64,000 nucleotides of DNA from Flavobacteriales bacterium (GTDB taxonomy: Bacteria; Bacteroidota; Bacteroidia; Flavobacteriales_F; PHOS-HE28), in assembly GCA_016705545.1 (NCBI GenBank), contig JADIYA010000001.1, forward strand, positions 372,001 to 436,000, given 5' to 3'. The notes under the pieces are model-generated. The model did not search any database, was not told the DNA's origin, and saw nothing but the letters and a program-made list of their open reading frames with translations. Positions 47,413 through 59,035 of the stretch are shown one piece after another. How positions within the stretch are numbered: position 1 is the first letter of the stretch; each line of letters begins with the position of its first letter. The position numbers were made by a program, and so were the translations under genes.

Positions 47413-50400
47413 CAAGCCGCACCGATGCACGCGCACGAACCGTCGATGACGTCTAGCACGGTGCTCGCATTGGCGTCATCACAGCTATCGCCCGCCTTTC
47501 CGAAAAGCGTTGGGCAATCATCGGTGTTATCGGCCACATAGCCCGTGGGTGCGCCACCGGGGCAGCTTGTGATGAAGTCGTTCGGATCGCCGAAGTCGTC
47601 GCCATCACCATCCGCATAGAAGCGCGGCGGCAGGATGCAATCCGGACGGTCGTTCACTTCCTGGATGCGCTCATCAGCAGAAGCAGGTGTCTCGGCGATT
47701 GCGTATGGCGCCACATCGTGGAAGCTCTTCATGTATTCGGCGAAGGCGTCCTGCTCGCTGCCAGGGATGGCGAACGCAGCCACGCCTGGACCAGCATCGG
47801 CGAGGGTGTTCAGGTCAACGCGCGCGGTGCCGAGCGTGTTGAACGGGTAGCCATCACCTCCACCGGCGAGGAAGTTCAGCGTCACCACGCGGAAGGTGCG
47901 GGATGGATCGCCGAACACCGAACCGTTCTGCACCAACGTATCCAGCGTCACTCCGGCGCTATCGCGATCACAGCATTCAGGATGCGCGAACCGGCCGCAA
48001 GCGTTTCGTTGTAGCTGAAACGCACACCGCTGACCTGTGGGAAGCGACCTTGCGTCTGTCCCGGACCGCTCGCCGCAACACCATGCTCCAGTATGGTGCG
48101 CAGGTTGGCCGCGGTGAGCGTGAGGGTGCTGAGCAGGTTGTTGAAGCGAAGCGAGTTCTCGATGTCGAGTTGGCTGATGTCACCCTGTAGCTTGCCAGCC
48201 AGCGGGTTGGCCTGCGGCGGCTCCAGCGAAACGTTGCCACCCACGGCGTTCACATAACCGATCGCGCTGCGGATACCGCCGCCGTTCTTGATGCTGATCT
48301 GCACCGTGGGATCATAGCGGCGCGCGATGTAGCGGTTCGCATCGGCGCTCACGTTGCCGAGGTTGGTCTCCTCGGTTCGCACGAAGTTGCGGCGACCTTC
48401 GAGGAACACGCTGGTCTTGCCGAAGAGGTTGCCGTCCTTCGCGATGATCACGTTCTTCACGGCATCACAGAGGTTCTTCACCTCTTGGCCCTTGCTGCCG
48501 GGCGTGAAGGCATCTGCGTAATCACCCCACACCTCAACCACACCAACACTGTCGGCGGGGTAAGCGCCGCTGATCGCAGGATCAATGCTCGCGGGAACGA
48601 TCTCGCCGTTCTCATCGAAATCCACGACCAGTCGGCCCACGTACTTGTATTCGCTCGTGGTGTTCACGATCGCGATGGGCTTGCCATCGAGACCGGCAGT
48701 GAGGAAGGGATAAGTCTCCGCGGCCACGTCACCCGTGCGCATGCGATCAGTAGCATCGGCCATGAGCGTGTGCGAACCACCGGCGATGATCACGTCCACA
48801 CCGGTCAACAACGGGGCGAGGGCCTTCTCGAGCGTGAGTTGCTGCAAGTGGCACATGAGTACGATCTTATCAATGCCTTCAGCGAGGATCAACGAATCGA
48901 TCACCGGTTGCAGGATGGCGGCCAGTGCTGGCATATCGTCCACCGAAGGACCGATCAGCGTAGTGGCACCGGGCGAGGAGATGCTCGCCAGGATCTGCGT
49001 GGTAGCGCCCACGATGCCGATCTCTTCGCCGTTCACCGTGATGATGGTGCTTGGGGCGAGCTTCTTGGTAGCGCTGATGGCCGCGGCCGTCATCGCCGGG
49101 TTGCTCTTGAAGAACGTGTTCTGCTCGCGGGTCGCGGTGAACAGGTTGCTCAGGTTCGCGTCGCCACTGAAGTTGAGGTTGCTGCTGAGGTAAGGAAATT
49201 GTGCGCCGAACCATCGGATGTTGGTTCCGCTGTTCACGCCAGCAATGATGTTGCGCAGTTCGCTCGTGCCCAGATCGAACTCGTGGTTGCCGAGCGTTGC
49301 GGCTTGCACGCCGATCAGGTTCAGGATGGTGATGTCCACCCGGCCGATGCCCGCGCGCAGGTCGTTGTTCGCGAACGGACCACCGTAGAGGTGCTCGTAC
49401 GCGGCTTTCAACGGAGCCACCAGCGAGGGATCCTCTCCAGCGCTCATGAAAGGACCTGGCAGGAAGTTGTCACCGCTGCTCAGCGTGAGCGAGTTGGCGT
49501 AGGTGTGCTCCAAACTGTCCACGATGGCCGCGAATCGCGGTGCATCCTCTGTTGCCGGAACGGCACCTTCGAAGTCGGAAGCATGCAGGATCTGCAGTGT
49601 GAAGGGCGGAGGCGTGGTGATCACATCGGCGGTGAAGCTCACGTTGTCGAAGCGCCAGGTGCCGCCGGTGGCGATGCTGGCCACGTTGTTGGCCTGGCGG
49701 AACTCGCCTGTGTTGCTATAGTGCGCGGCCAGGATGCGGATACCGAAGTCGGGGTTGTCGTTCGCACCGGTGATGCCGGAGAAGTCGATCACACGACGGC
49801 CCCAGGAGTCGGAGACGTTGGTGCCTGCGGGATCGGAACCGTCGATGCGACCACCGTCCAGACCGCCCCGGTTGGCGCAGGCGCTGTTGTCGTAGTTGGT
49901 GCCATCGAGATCAAGGTTGACCCATGTGCTACCGTCCAGCGTGTACTGGATGCGGGCCGTGCGTGTGGCGGAGTTCGAGAGGCGGTGGTCGTAGGAGAAG
50001 ATGATGTTCTCATGCCCCACAGTGGAGGTGCGGAACTCTACGCCAGACGATTCGTTCGTTGCTCCGGGGCTGGCCGTGCCCAAGGCCCATGCCGTGGTAC
50101 CGGTCTGCTGCGCGCAACCCGTGGTGCTGCCGGTGGCGTGCCCGCACCGGTCATGCTGCCCACGATGGCGGAGGAACCTGTGCCGATATTGGGCGTGGGC
50201 GTGGTGGCAGCGCCTTGCAACGGCTCGTAGGTCCACACCGCCAGCACGCCTGGTACCGGGGCAGCGATGGTCGTACCATCCAAGCTGACCGTCTGACCCG
50301 TTGCACCGGTGCTCGCGATGGTCACGTTGCCGGTGTAGGTGCCTGCCGTGGTGCCGTCGAGGCGCACTTCGATGGTGGCGCTGACGGTGGCCCCGGTCAG

Positions 50401-52794
50401 GTTCAAGCTGGTGGCGTAGCTGCCGATGCCCTGCTCACGCAGTTCGAAGCCCGAAGGCGCGGTGAACACCAGGTCGGCGGTGAGGTCGCTGGCGGTGACG
50501 GCGAAGGTCTGCGCAGCGCTGGGCGTGCCCTCGGGCGTGCTGAAGCCGGTGAGGCTGGTGGGCACGGGCGTGGCGATCATCGCTGTGCTCATGCTCTGTT
50601 CGATACCTGCGAACGTGACGTTATCGAAGCGCCAGGTGCCGGCGGTGGCTAACGAACTCACGTTGTTGGCCTGGCGGAACTCGCCGGTGGCCGCATAGTG
50701 TGCGGCGAGCACACGCACCCCGAAGGTGGGGTTGTTGTTCGCACCGGCGATTGCCGAGAAGTCGATGGTGCGACGGCCCCACGAATCAGACACGTTGGTG
50801 CCAGCGGGATCCGATGCATCGACGCGGCCACCGTCCAGGCCGCCGCGGTTCGTGCAGGCTGTGCTGTAGTTGGAACCGTCCAGCGTCAGGTTCGTCCAGC
50901 TGGCACCATCGAGCGTGTACTGGATGCGCGCGGTGCGTGTGCCTGTGTTGGAGATGCGATGGTCGTAAGAGAAGGTGATGTCCGAATAGCCCACGGTGGA
51001 TGTGCGGTACTCCACGCCGGAGGATTCGTTCGTCACTCCCGGATTGGCAGTACCAATGGCCCAGGCCGTGGTGCCGGTGGTCTGAGCGCAGCCCGTGAAG
51101 CTACCGGTGGCCGTGCTGGCTCCAGTCATGCTGCCCACCAAAGCGGAGGAGCCGCTTCCGATGTTGGGAGTGGGCGCTGTGGCCGCACCCTGCAGCGGCT
51201 CGTAGGTCCATACGGCGATGTCCTCGGGCGTGGGCGGCGGATCGATGCGGAAAGTGCTCACCGTTCCGCTGATCTCGTTGCCGACGATCAGGAAGGGCAT
51301 GCCATCGGGGCTATCGGTGGCGCTCACGAACTTGATGTCCTCGGGACCGAGATCGAGAGCGGTGCCGGCGGCGGCATCACCGGCGAAGTTCCGGTTGTTC
51401 AGGTACTGGACGAAGACAGGCGCGCTGGGCACGCTCACGTCGTACACCATGATGCCGCCGATGCGCTCCAGCCCGATGAAGGCGTACGTGCTTCCATACA
51501 CGTCGGCCACCACCACGGCTTCGGGCTCGGGACCTTTGTCGTCACTGCGGGTGTCGAAGGAGCCGTTCGCGCTATTGTTACTGTTGAAGTTGGTCGGGTA
51601 GGCTGCAGAGGTGATCTGCTCAAGCTGATCGCCACTGTCCCACACGATGGCACCGTTCGCATCGCGGATGGTGAAGGAGCGCGATCCGAAGACATGGATC
51701 TCCTCGAACTCAGGGTCCGCATCCAAGTTTCCGGAATAGGTCGTCGCGTTGAGGCGGCCGAGGTTGGCGTTCAACTTCAGTGTGGCGGCGTCGGGGAAAA
51801 CCACGGGATCCAACACGTACGCCGCGTTGCCGATCCGGCGGGGCTCCACGAAGGTGCCCCACTCGCGGGCATCGCCTTCGTTGGCGTAGGCCACATAGGT
51901 CTGACCTGCGATGGTGAAGGCGTCGATGGCATCGGGCATGTAGAGGCCCTTCACCGGCCAGTTGGCGATGTTGATACCGGTAGGGCTATCGCTAGCATCG
52001 AGGCCATTGCCGGGCAGGCTATGGTCCTTCATGCCGAGTGCGGTGATCTGCTCGATGGTGTTCGTCGCAAGATCGATGCGCACCACGGCGTTGTTCTCCT
52101 GGCAGGCCACGAAAGCCTTCTGCGAATCGTCGCTCACGGTGATGTACTCGGGCTCCATGTCCTGGGCCACCGTGGCACCGGGACCGAAGATGCGCACACC
52201 GGGCAGCATCGCGGGCGTGTAGGCGGTGAAGTCGATGGAGGTGACGTTCGCACCGGTCACCGACGCGATCCCACCGGAGATGTCGATCACGCTGATCGTT
52301 CCTTCGGGATCGATGGTGTAGGTGTCGTTCGGTTCTCCTTCATTGGCCACGAGCACCTTCTGACCGTTGGGTGTCACGGACACGTGATCGGGCTGCGCGC
52401 CCACGGTCACCTGGCTGAGGAAGGTACCGTTCGCATCGAAGAACACCACCTTGCCGGGGTCGGTCTTCGGGCTGGCCTCCGCGGCCACGGCGATGCCACC
52501 GAGCACCACGCATAGGCTGTTCGCCACTGCCCCGTAGGTGGCCATGTCGATGGTGAAAGCAAGCGTCAATGAAGCCGGGTTGCTGGCGTTCAAGGCCACC
52601 ACTTGGTTGAGCTGCGCGTTCACGAAGAAGATGCGGTCGCTCACCGGATCGAAGCTCACGATCTCGGCCGCACTGGTGTTGTAGCTGCCGGTCGCGTAGG
52701 TGCCGAGGTGGCTGATGGAGACCTGTGCCTGGGCGAGCGAAACGCTTGCCAGCAGGCCAATAGCGAGGAGCAACCAGTGCGCCGCATCACGCAA
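46047..52794 (-). pseudogene. Giant T9SS protein: choice-of-anchor I propeller, 5'-nucleotidase, sorting domain; two frame breaks
   Basis: About 2,250 codons. It starts at a TTG (52794) giving the signal peptide AHWLLLAIGLLASVSLAQAQ; an ATG at 52787 would fit with a one-base slip. Order: choice-of-anchor I beta propeller (about 25-520, LGTYATGSYNTSAAEIVSFD); a lectin-like module (530-725, VWTYEPLQGAATAPTPNIG); an Ig-like domain (730-840); a second copy of the module (845-1060); a 5'-nucleotidase phosphoesterase (1065-1400) with HASDFEG, SSGDNF, LGNHEFDLG, LMCHLQQ and AGGSHT; its C-terminal substrate domain; then the 430-residue cassette and a T9SS sorting domain (MYPNPNNGD to ERLMIRR). Breaks near 50137 and 47960 each need one base and restore known domains. 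Likely releases phosphate from nucleotides at the cell surface. Confidence 0.75.
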
Positions 52795-52989
52795 GCGGCT
52801 GGCATTGGTCGTTGAGGGAGGTATGGTGATCGTGGTGCGAGGTTGTTGTTCGGGTGCGCAAAGCAGCCTAGCGCATGTTCTCGCGTACGCATCAGAGATC
52901 CAAGGTTGATTGAATTAAAAATGAACGCAACGCGAAGTCCTTAACCATGGGTAACCATCGCAGTTGCACACCTCTTCAACAGCATCACA

Positions 52990-53027
52990 AAAGAGGCGGC
53001 CCGCGCTTTCGCGCGGGCCGCCTCTTT
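52990..53027 (-). terminator. Strong hairpin terminator of the Cys-repeat protein
   Basis: A perfect 17-bp GC-rich stem (52990-53006 with 53011-53027) closes a four-base loop 15 bases after the stop codon at 53043 and continues as TTTTGTGATG on the minus strand. The rest of 52795-53042 holds no gene. Confidence 0.85.
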
Positions 53028-53042
53028 GGAACTCGTTGATGC

Positions 53043-54420
53043 TTATGGCTGGATCACCAGTCGCTCAGTGATGGCACGCTCACCGGCAGCGATGCTCACC
53101 ATGTACACACCGGCGCTCAACTCACCATTGAGGTCGAGCGTGGTGTTCACGAAGCCGTCCTGCACGCCGATCGTGCGCTGGGCCACGCGCTTGCCGAAGC
53201 TGTCGTAGATGTCCACATTGATGGACTCGACACCCTCCTCCACGTTGCTCAGGCTCAGGAAGAGCTGGTCGCCGCGGTTCGGGTTCGGGTACATCTGCAT
53301 GCGGGCCTCCTGCTCGCCAGTGGCGTTGCCGCTCTCTTCGACCAGGTTTCCGCCGCCATTGATCGTGAGGGTGCAGATTTCACCCCAGGGATCTACGCTG
53401 GGCTGGATGAAGTCGGTGCACCAGGTGGCACCGTTGTCGAAGCTGGCGCGCACGTCAACGAGGTAGGTGGTCCCTGGCACAAGAGGATTGACGCTCCAAT
53501 TCAAAGGCAAATGATAGGAGCTGCTGGTGCGCACAGTGACCAGGCTTTCATCGGGCAGGCGGAAACGGAACTGGTAACGGTTCGCGTTCTGGGTTCCTAC
53601 GCCACTTGCGCTGACGCGGCTCACCGGGCGGGCCGACACGATGTTACCTAGACCCCAATTGCGGCTCTGGTCGCAAGAGAGGTATTGGCTGCCGGGGACA
53701 TCATTGAGCTTCGCAAGCGGGCATTGCGCACGCAACTCATTCATCGTGAAGTTGCACGCTGGGCCCCAGGTCGAATAGGTGCCATTCACGCGGGCGCGCA
53801 CCTTCATGTTGTAGAGCACATTCTCCTGCAGCTGGTTGCCTATCCATCCGTTGATAACGAAATGGGCCGCACGGCTCGGGCTGGCGGGCAGGCTGTTGGT
53901 GGTGTTGTGGCTCTGGAAGCGCTTGAAGCTGTATCCGCCATTGGGGTTGTACCACCAGATCTGGTAGCCGCTGTTGGCGTTGTTGATGCCATACTGCGCG
54001 CTGACCAACGGATTTGTTTCGGCAGCTACTACCTCTCCGAAGCGCCAATCGAGCTTGTCGCAGCTGCTGAATTTGAAGCGGTCCGTGCCCAACGGTAAGC
54101 AGAAGCCCTCGTTGCCTTCAATACGGCTGGGCGAGACGGTCATGTTGCCCGTGTTGTCGATGATGCGCTGGCCAATCAACGTGCGAAGCACGTAACCACC
54201 TCAACAAGACCATCACCACCATTGTCGGTCACGACCAGCAGTAACAACCGTCAGGCAGGCAGATGTCGAGCGTGGCAGGTGCCGGAAGGCGGGTTCACCG
54301 TGCCGTTCGCGGCCAGGTTGTTGGTGCCTTTGCTCGCGAACCATAGGTCACGATGCTCACGGCATCGTTCACCACTTCGATCTCCAGCTCGTTGAAGTCG
54401 CAGCCGGGACCCACTGGGGT
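53043..54420 (-). repeat. Extended C-terminal cassette, divergent copy 3
   Basis: Same order of landmarks as the other two copies (GNEGFCLPLGTDR, NSGYQIWWYNPNGGYSFKRF, INGWIGNQLQE, GPACNFTMNELRAQCP) but with clearly more substitutions, except in the sorting domain where VDIYDSFGKRVAQRTIGVQDG is unchanged. Confidence 0.7.
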
Positions 54421-54555
54421 TCCCACGCACTGGCAAGCAGCGTTCAGCTGGTCATTGATGGTGTTCGCATTGTCGTCGTCGCAAGCGCTACCGATCTGTC
54501 CCGTAACCGTGGGGCAGTTGTCGTTCGCATCGCATACGCCGTCGCTGTCGGTGTC

Positions 54556-56187
54556 CTCGAAAGTACCGGAGCAATTGCAGTTGGCATCATACACATCATT
54601 GATGGTGCAAGCATTGTTGTCGTTGCAGGCCGTACCAGGCAGCGCGGCGCCACCGGGGGTGCCCTCGCAATCGATCAACAGGCCAGCGCACACGCAGTTC
54701 GCATCCCAGGTATCGTTACCGGTGAGCGGGTTGTTGTCGTTGCAGGCCGTGCCGGGCAGCGCAGTGCCGCCAGGAGTGCCTTGCAATCGATCAGGCCAAC
54801 GCACACGCAGTTCGCATCCCAGGTGTCGTTGTCCGTGAGCGGGTTGTTGTCGTTGCAAGCCGTGCCAGGCTGGGCCGGTCCACCGGGGGTGCCTTCGCAA
54901 TCGTTCGCGAGGACACCGGCGCACACGCAGTTAGCCGACCATACATCGTTGCTCGTGTTCGGGTTGAGGTCATTGCAAGCCGTGCCGGGCAGCGCAGTGC
55001 CGCCGGGGGTGCCTTCGCAGTCGATCACCAGGCCAGCGCACACGCAGTTCGCGCCCCAGGTATCGTTACCGGTGAGCGGGTCGTTGTCGTTGCAAGCCGT
55101 GCCGGGCAGCGCAGTGCCGCCGGGGGTGCCTTCGCAGTCGATCAACAGGCCAGCGCACACGCAGTTCGCATCCCAGGTATCGTTGCCCGTGAGCGGGTTG
55201 TTGTCATTGCAAGCCGTGCCAGGCTGGGCAGGTCCACCGGGGGTGCCTTCGCAATCGTTCGCGAGGACACCGGCGCACACGCAGTTAGCCGACCATACAT
55301 CGTTGCTCGTGTTCGGGTTGAGGTCATTGCAAGCCGTGCCGGGCAGCGCAGTGCCGCCGGGGGTGCCTTCCGATCGTCCCAGACCAGCGCATACGCAGTT
55401 CGCTCCCCAGGTATCGTTGCCGGTGAGCGGGTCGTTGTCGTTGCAAGCCGTGCCGGGCAGCGCAGTGCCGCCGGGGGTGCCTTCGCAGTCGATCACCAGG
55501 CCAGCGCATACGCAGTTCGCTCCCCAGGTATCGTTGCCGGTGAGCGGGTCGTTGTCGTTGCAAGCCGTGCCGGGCAGCGCAGGCCGCCAGGTGCCCTCGC
55601 AGTCAATCACCAGACCAGCGCATGCAGTTCGGCTCCCCAGGTACGTTGCCGGTGAGCGGGTCGTTGTCGTTGCAGGCCGTGCCGGGCAGCGCAGTGCCGC
55701 CGGGGGTGCCCTCGCAGTCAATCACCAGACCAGCGCATACGCAGTTCGCTCCCCAGGTATCGTTGCCGGTGAGCGGGTCGTTGTCGTTGCAAGCCGTGCC
55801 GGGCAGCGCAGTGCCGCCGGGGGTGCCTTCGCAGTCGATCACCAGGCCAGCGCATACGCAGTTCGCTCCCCAGGTATCGTTGCCGGTGAGCGGGTCGTTG
55901 TCGTTGCAAGCTGTGCCGGGCAGCGCAGTGCCGCCGGGGTGCCTTCGCAGTCGATCACCAGGCCAGCGCACGCAGTTCGCTCCCAGGTATCGTTGCCGGT
56001 GAGCGGGTCGTTGTCGTTGCAGGCCGTGCCGGGGTAGGGCACGTACCGCCGGGGTGCCTTCGCAGTCAATCAGCAGGCCAGCGCACACGCAGTTCGCGTC
56101 CCAGGTATCGTTGCCGGTGAGCGGGTTGTTGTCGTTGCAGGCCGTTCCGGGTAGGGCAGTACCGCCAGGAGTGCCTTCGCAATCCAG
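54556..56187 (-). repeat. Coding tandem repeat array, ~117-bp units
   Basis: About 14 units begin at successive DCEGTP codons; unit boundaries were read at about 56169, 56052, 55937, 55823, 55705, 55590, 55477, 55360, 55240, 55126, 55009, 54887, 54777 and 54660. Units come in three types (DTWGANC, DLNPNTSNDVWSANC and PAQPG with DTWDANC), and the three-unit block 54887-55240 is repeated almost exactly at 55240-55590. Confidence 0.85.
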
Positions 56188-57046
56188 GTTAGGCTGCGGG
56201 AAAATCAGCAAGGAGGACTGGATCTGTCCCACGTTCGGGCTGGTATGCACGTACTCTTCCGTGGCGGTGCTCGGCGAGGGCAGGATGAGCGCCACGTTCA
56301 GGTTGAACGAGAAGGTTCCATCCGTAGTGAACTGGCCGATGAAGGCGATGTTGGAGCCGGAGGGATCCACGCCGGTGATGCCACCGGTGTATCCGTAGAG
56401 CGCATTGCTATATCCGAATGAACCAGCCGGGGCGGGATCGCTCGTGAGCGCCTGGTAGTTGATGGTTCCCAGGAATACGAGCGGATCCATCGCGAAAGGA
56501 ACCGGAATGTGGCCATCGGCGCCAGTGAAGCCGGGGTACACGCCGCAGGTGAACAAGTCGCCATTCGTATCGGCGGTGCGCTGCACCCCGAATTGCGAAG
56601 TGTGCGCGGTGGCGCCGCAGGGCGTCGTACCCGTGGAGCTGGTGGACGCCGTGTTGATGGTGATGAAGGAATCGAACAGGTTCCCTTCATCGAGGCGACG
56701 GGTCTGGCCCGGGCCTTCGGAACCCCAGTTGTCATCGTTCCAGAAGGTGGTGGTGGTATTCACCGAGAGCGGTGAGTTCGGCGTAGCGAACACCGAGGTA
56801 AGGCGGTAGTTCGGCGCCATGTCCACGTACACACGGTACGTCTTCATTCCAGCAACGAGCGGGAAGGAGCCGCCTCCGTGGTCATTGTTGTACGCATCGG
56901 CATCGGCCTGGGTCACCGTGTGGAACTCCTCCACGATGATGTTCTGCAGGCCTTGCGCCGTGGCAGCGGTGGCGCCCAGAAGGAGCGCCGCGCTACAGAG
57001 CAGGTTCTTGAGTTTCTGTTTCATGATGTTGGTTGTGTTGCCCGGT

Positions 57047-57074
57047 GAGCGCCGGAGCTGAGGCTCCGGCGCTC
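57047..57074 (-). terminator. Hairpin terminator of the dockerin-ended protein
   Basis: A perfect 12-bp stem, GAGCGCCGGAGC with GCTCCGGCGCTC, closes a TGAG loop 18 bases past the stop at 57093, separating it from the next gene downstream. Confidence 0.75.
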
Positions 57075-57092
57075 GTTGGGCCTTGGTTTGGC

Positions 57093-58715
57093 TTAGTAGC
57101 AGTTGGTGCCGAAGGCGCCGCTGAAGAGGGTGAAGTCGGAGCTGTTGATGGAGCCATCCTTGTTGAGGTCGCCCACGCAGCCGGCCACAGTGCTCAGGTC
57201 AGCCTTGATGGTCTGCACCAGGGTCCAGCCCTTGGTCCAGGGCTCAGCACCGGGCTCGAACGCGCCACGGTACTTCACAGCGGTGAAGAAGTCGTCGATG
57301 GGCGCGGTGATGGTGCTCTGCGCAGCGGCAGCGCCAGCAGCAGGCACGGGGTTCACCCGGTCGGTGACGGTGTTGCTGGTGAGCGGGCTGATCGCGAAGC
57401 TCGCGTCGATCAGGGTGTTGAAGCCGGTGGTGAGGTTGCCATCGGTGGCGAACTTGGTGTAGTCGGCCGCGCTGGCGTTCGCACCGTTCACGCGCACGCG
57501 CTTGTAGGAGCTGCTGGGATCAACGTCGGTCTGGTCGGCACGGGTCTGGAAGGTGCAGTTCTTCACCTCGAAGGTGCCGTTGTTCCAGTTGGTGTAGGCC
57601 ACATCGCCGAGGCTGATGCCGCTGCGGAAGTTGGCGAAGATGCTGTTGTACACCTTGCCGAGGGTCTCACGGCGCGCCTCGATGGCTTCATCGCCGCTGC
57701 CGCCCACAGCCGTCCAACGACCTATGATGGTGGCGTTGTACAAGGTGGGATTGCTGCGCAGCCCGCTGAGGTTGCCCGGACCGTCGTCACCGTCGCACTC
57801 CAGTCCGTTATCGCCTTGGTTCAGTGAACCGCCGCTGTTGTCAGGACCTTGAACACCGTAGAAGAATTGCACGCGGCCGCGGTAGTCCTGATCCCAATCG
57901 AAGTAATCGTCATCGACGAAGGAGCCAACGGCGTACTTGATGTCCACGGTGCCGCCGAAGGGCTCCACCGCGTCATCGAGGTTGCAGGCGGCCTCGATGA
58001 ATTCAATCTTGGTGTTGCGGCCGACGCTGCCCAAGGTGATGGAGTTCACCTCGTTGCCCACGCCGATGATCTGGCCGCCGTGACGCACGCTCACATAGCG
58101 CAGGATGCCGCTGTTGTCATCGTCGTTCTCCTGGCCCACGGGCATGCCGTAGTAGTTGCGGCTATCGCCGAGCAGCAGGCCCTCGATCAGGCCCACGCCG
58201 TCGGTGCCAGTGATGGAGGTGCTCGGGTTCGGGCCACCGTCCTTCAGGTCGGTGCTGCGCACGTTGTTGCGCGCGCGGCCCAACACGATCAAGCCGCCCC
58301 ACTTGCCGCGGTTGGTCACGGCGTAGGTTCCGTCGAGCGGATCGGCAGCAGCGGTCAGGATGATCGGGCAGCTGGCCGAGCCATTGGCCCAGATCTGTCC
58401 GCCGCGTGACACGATCAACGTGTAGGCGTTGGTGCCAACGGGCGCCTGATTGGCCTTGATCACGGTACCGGGCTGGATATAAAGGTCCTGGAGATCATTC
58501 ACGTACATCGTCTGGTCGAGGATGTACAGATTGTTGCAGGTCAGCGTGGTGGTGTTGTTGGTGAGGTTCCCGCCCGTGAGGAGCGTGGACATGTTCACCG
58601 TGGTGCGGCTGCTCACCGGAGGACATCCGCAGGCGGCGCCGATGCTCTGCGCGCTGCCCTGCGTGGCGATGCCCGCGATACTCGCGGCCATGGCCAGTTT
58701 GAAGAGACGTTTCAT
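57093..58715 (-). CDS. Secreted helix-type protein with C-terminal dockerin-like repeat
   Basis: 540 residues with signal peptide MKRLFKLAMAASIAGIATQGSAQ. The body has short strand repeats (LYIQPGTVIKANQAP, GGQIWANGSASCPIILTA, GKWGGLIVLGRARNN, GILRYVSVRHGG, IEFIEAACNLDDAVEPFGG), a pattern of right-handed parallel beta helices in Bacteroidota surface proteins of the T9SS or SusC-associated kind. The C terminus is VGDLNKDGSINSSDFTLFSGAFG, one dockerin-like Ca loop pair, and not a T9SS sorting domain. How it stays at the surface, if it does, is therefore unclear. It is a single-gene unit, closed by a hairpin. Confidence 0.75.
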   Translation of the reverse strand: MKRLFKLAMAASIAGIATQGSAQSIGAACGCPPVSSRTTVNMSTLLTGGNLTNNTTTLTCNNLYILDQTMYVNDLQDLYIQPGTVIKANQAPVGTNAYTLIVSRGGQIWANGSASCPIILTAAADPLDGTYAVTNRGKWGGLIVLGRARNNVRSTDLKDGGPNPSTSITGTDGVGLIEGLLLGDSRNYYGMPVGQENDDDNSGILRYVSVRHGGQIIGVGNEVNSITLGSVGRNTKIEFIEAACNLDDAVEPFGGTVDIKYAVGSFVDDDYFDWDQDYRGRVQFFYGVQGPDNSGGSLNQGDNGLECDGDDGPGNLSGLRSNPTLYNATIIGRWTAVGGSGDEAIEARRETLGKVYNSIFANFRSGISLGDVAYTNWNNGTFEVKNCTFQTRADQTDVDPSSSYKRVRVNGANASAADYTKFATDGNLTTGFNTLIDASFAISPLTSNTVTDRVNPVPAAGAAAAQSTITAPIDDFFTAVKYRGAFEPGAEPWTKGWTLVQTIKADLSTVAGCVGDLNKDGSINSSDFTLFSGAFGTNCY

Positions 58716-59035
58716 GGTTCTTGTTGGGGTTTTGGGGTGTTGAGGTTCTCGCTGAAGTGCCGTTTCTGTGGCGGGTCAAAAGTCCCCGGGCATCGGCGCT
58801 TGGGGGTTAGGTGCAGCGTATGCTTTGCTTACTGATCCATCAAGCCGCCATTAGCGGTCTTGGTGTTCTGGTTACGGCTGCTTAATGCTGAGCAGCGCAC
58901 TGGCTCACATTCGAGACGAGCGCAAGCGACCGCCCCTTGCGCGGCGAAATCCAGTTGCTGCATTCGATGGATACCGCGTTGGAATGAACGCGCATGGCAA
59001 CCGTTGCGAACGAGCAGAGCGCGCAGGCCCCGCGC
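58716..59035. other. Intergenic stretch, nothing recognised
   Basis: 320 bases upstream of the dockerin-ended gene. No gene, tRNA, strong hairpin or convincing promoter was found; it must hold the promoter of the gene starting at 58715. Confidence 0.5.

Larger units (their letters stand above)
53043..57024 (-). pseudogene. T9SS protein with ~14 Cys-rich tandem repeats, frame broken in the array
   Basis: The start MKQKLKNLLCSAALLLGATAATAQ is a signal peptide. Residues about 25-285 form a domain shared with three nearby genes (LQNIIVEEFHTV, KTYRVYVDMAPNYRLTSVF, FWNDDNWG, IAFIGQFTTDGTFSFNLNVAL). Then come about 14 repeats of ~39 residues with four Cys each (DCEGTPGG, PGTACNDN, ANCVCAG), a TSP3-like loop (DTDSDGVCDANDNC), the cassette seen in two other genes, and a T9SS sorting domain (MYPNPNRGD to ERLVIQP). 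At least six frame changes lie in the array and at 54190-54330; intact repeats resume after each one. A long Ca- or disulfide-stiffened stalk is a reasonable guess. Ends at a strong hairpin. Confidence 0.75.

Noticed and set aside
54556..56187. Regular repeats resembling a CRISPR array
   Set aside because: The unit is ~117 bp with no unique spacers, is coding, and no cas genes are nearby.
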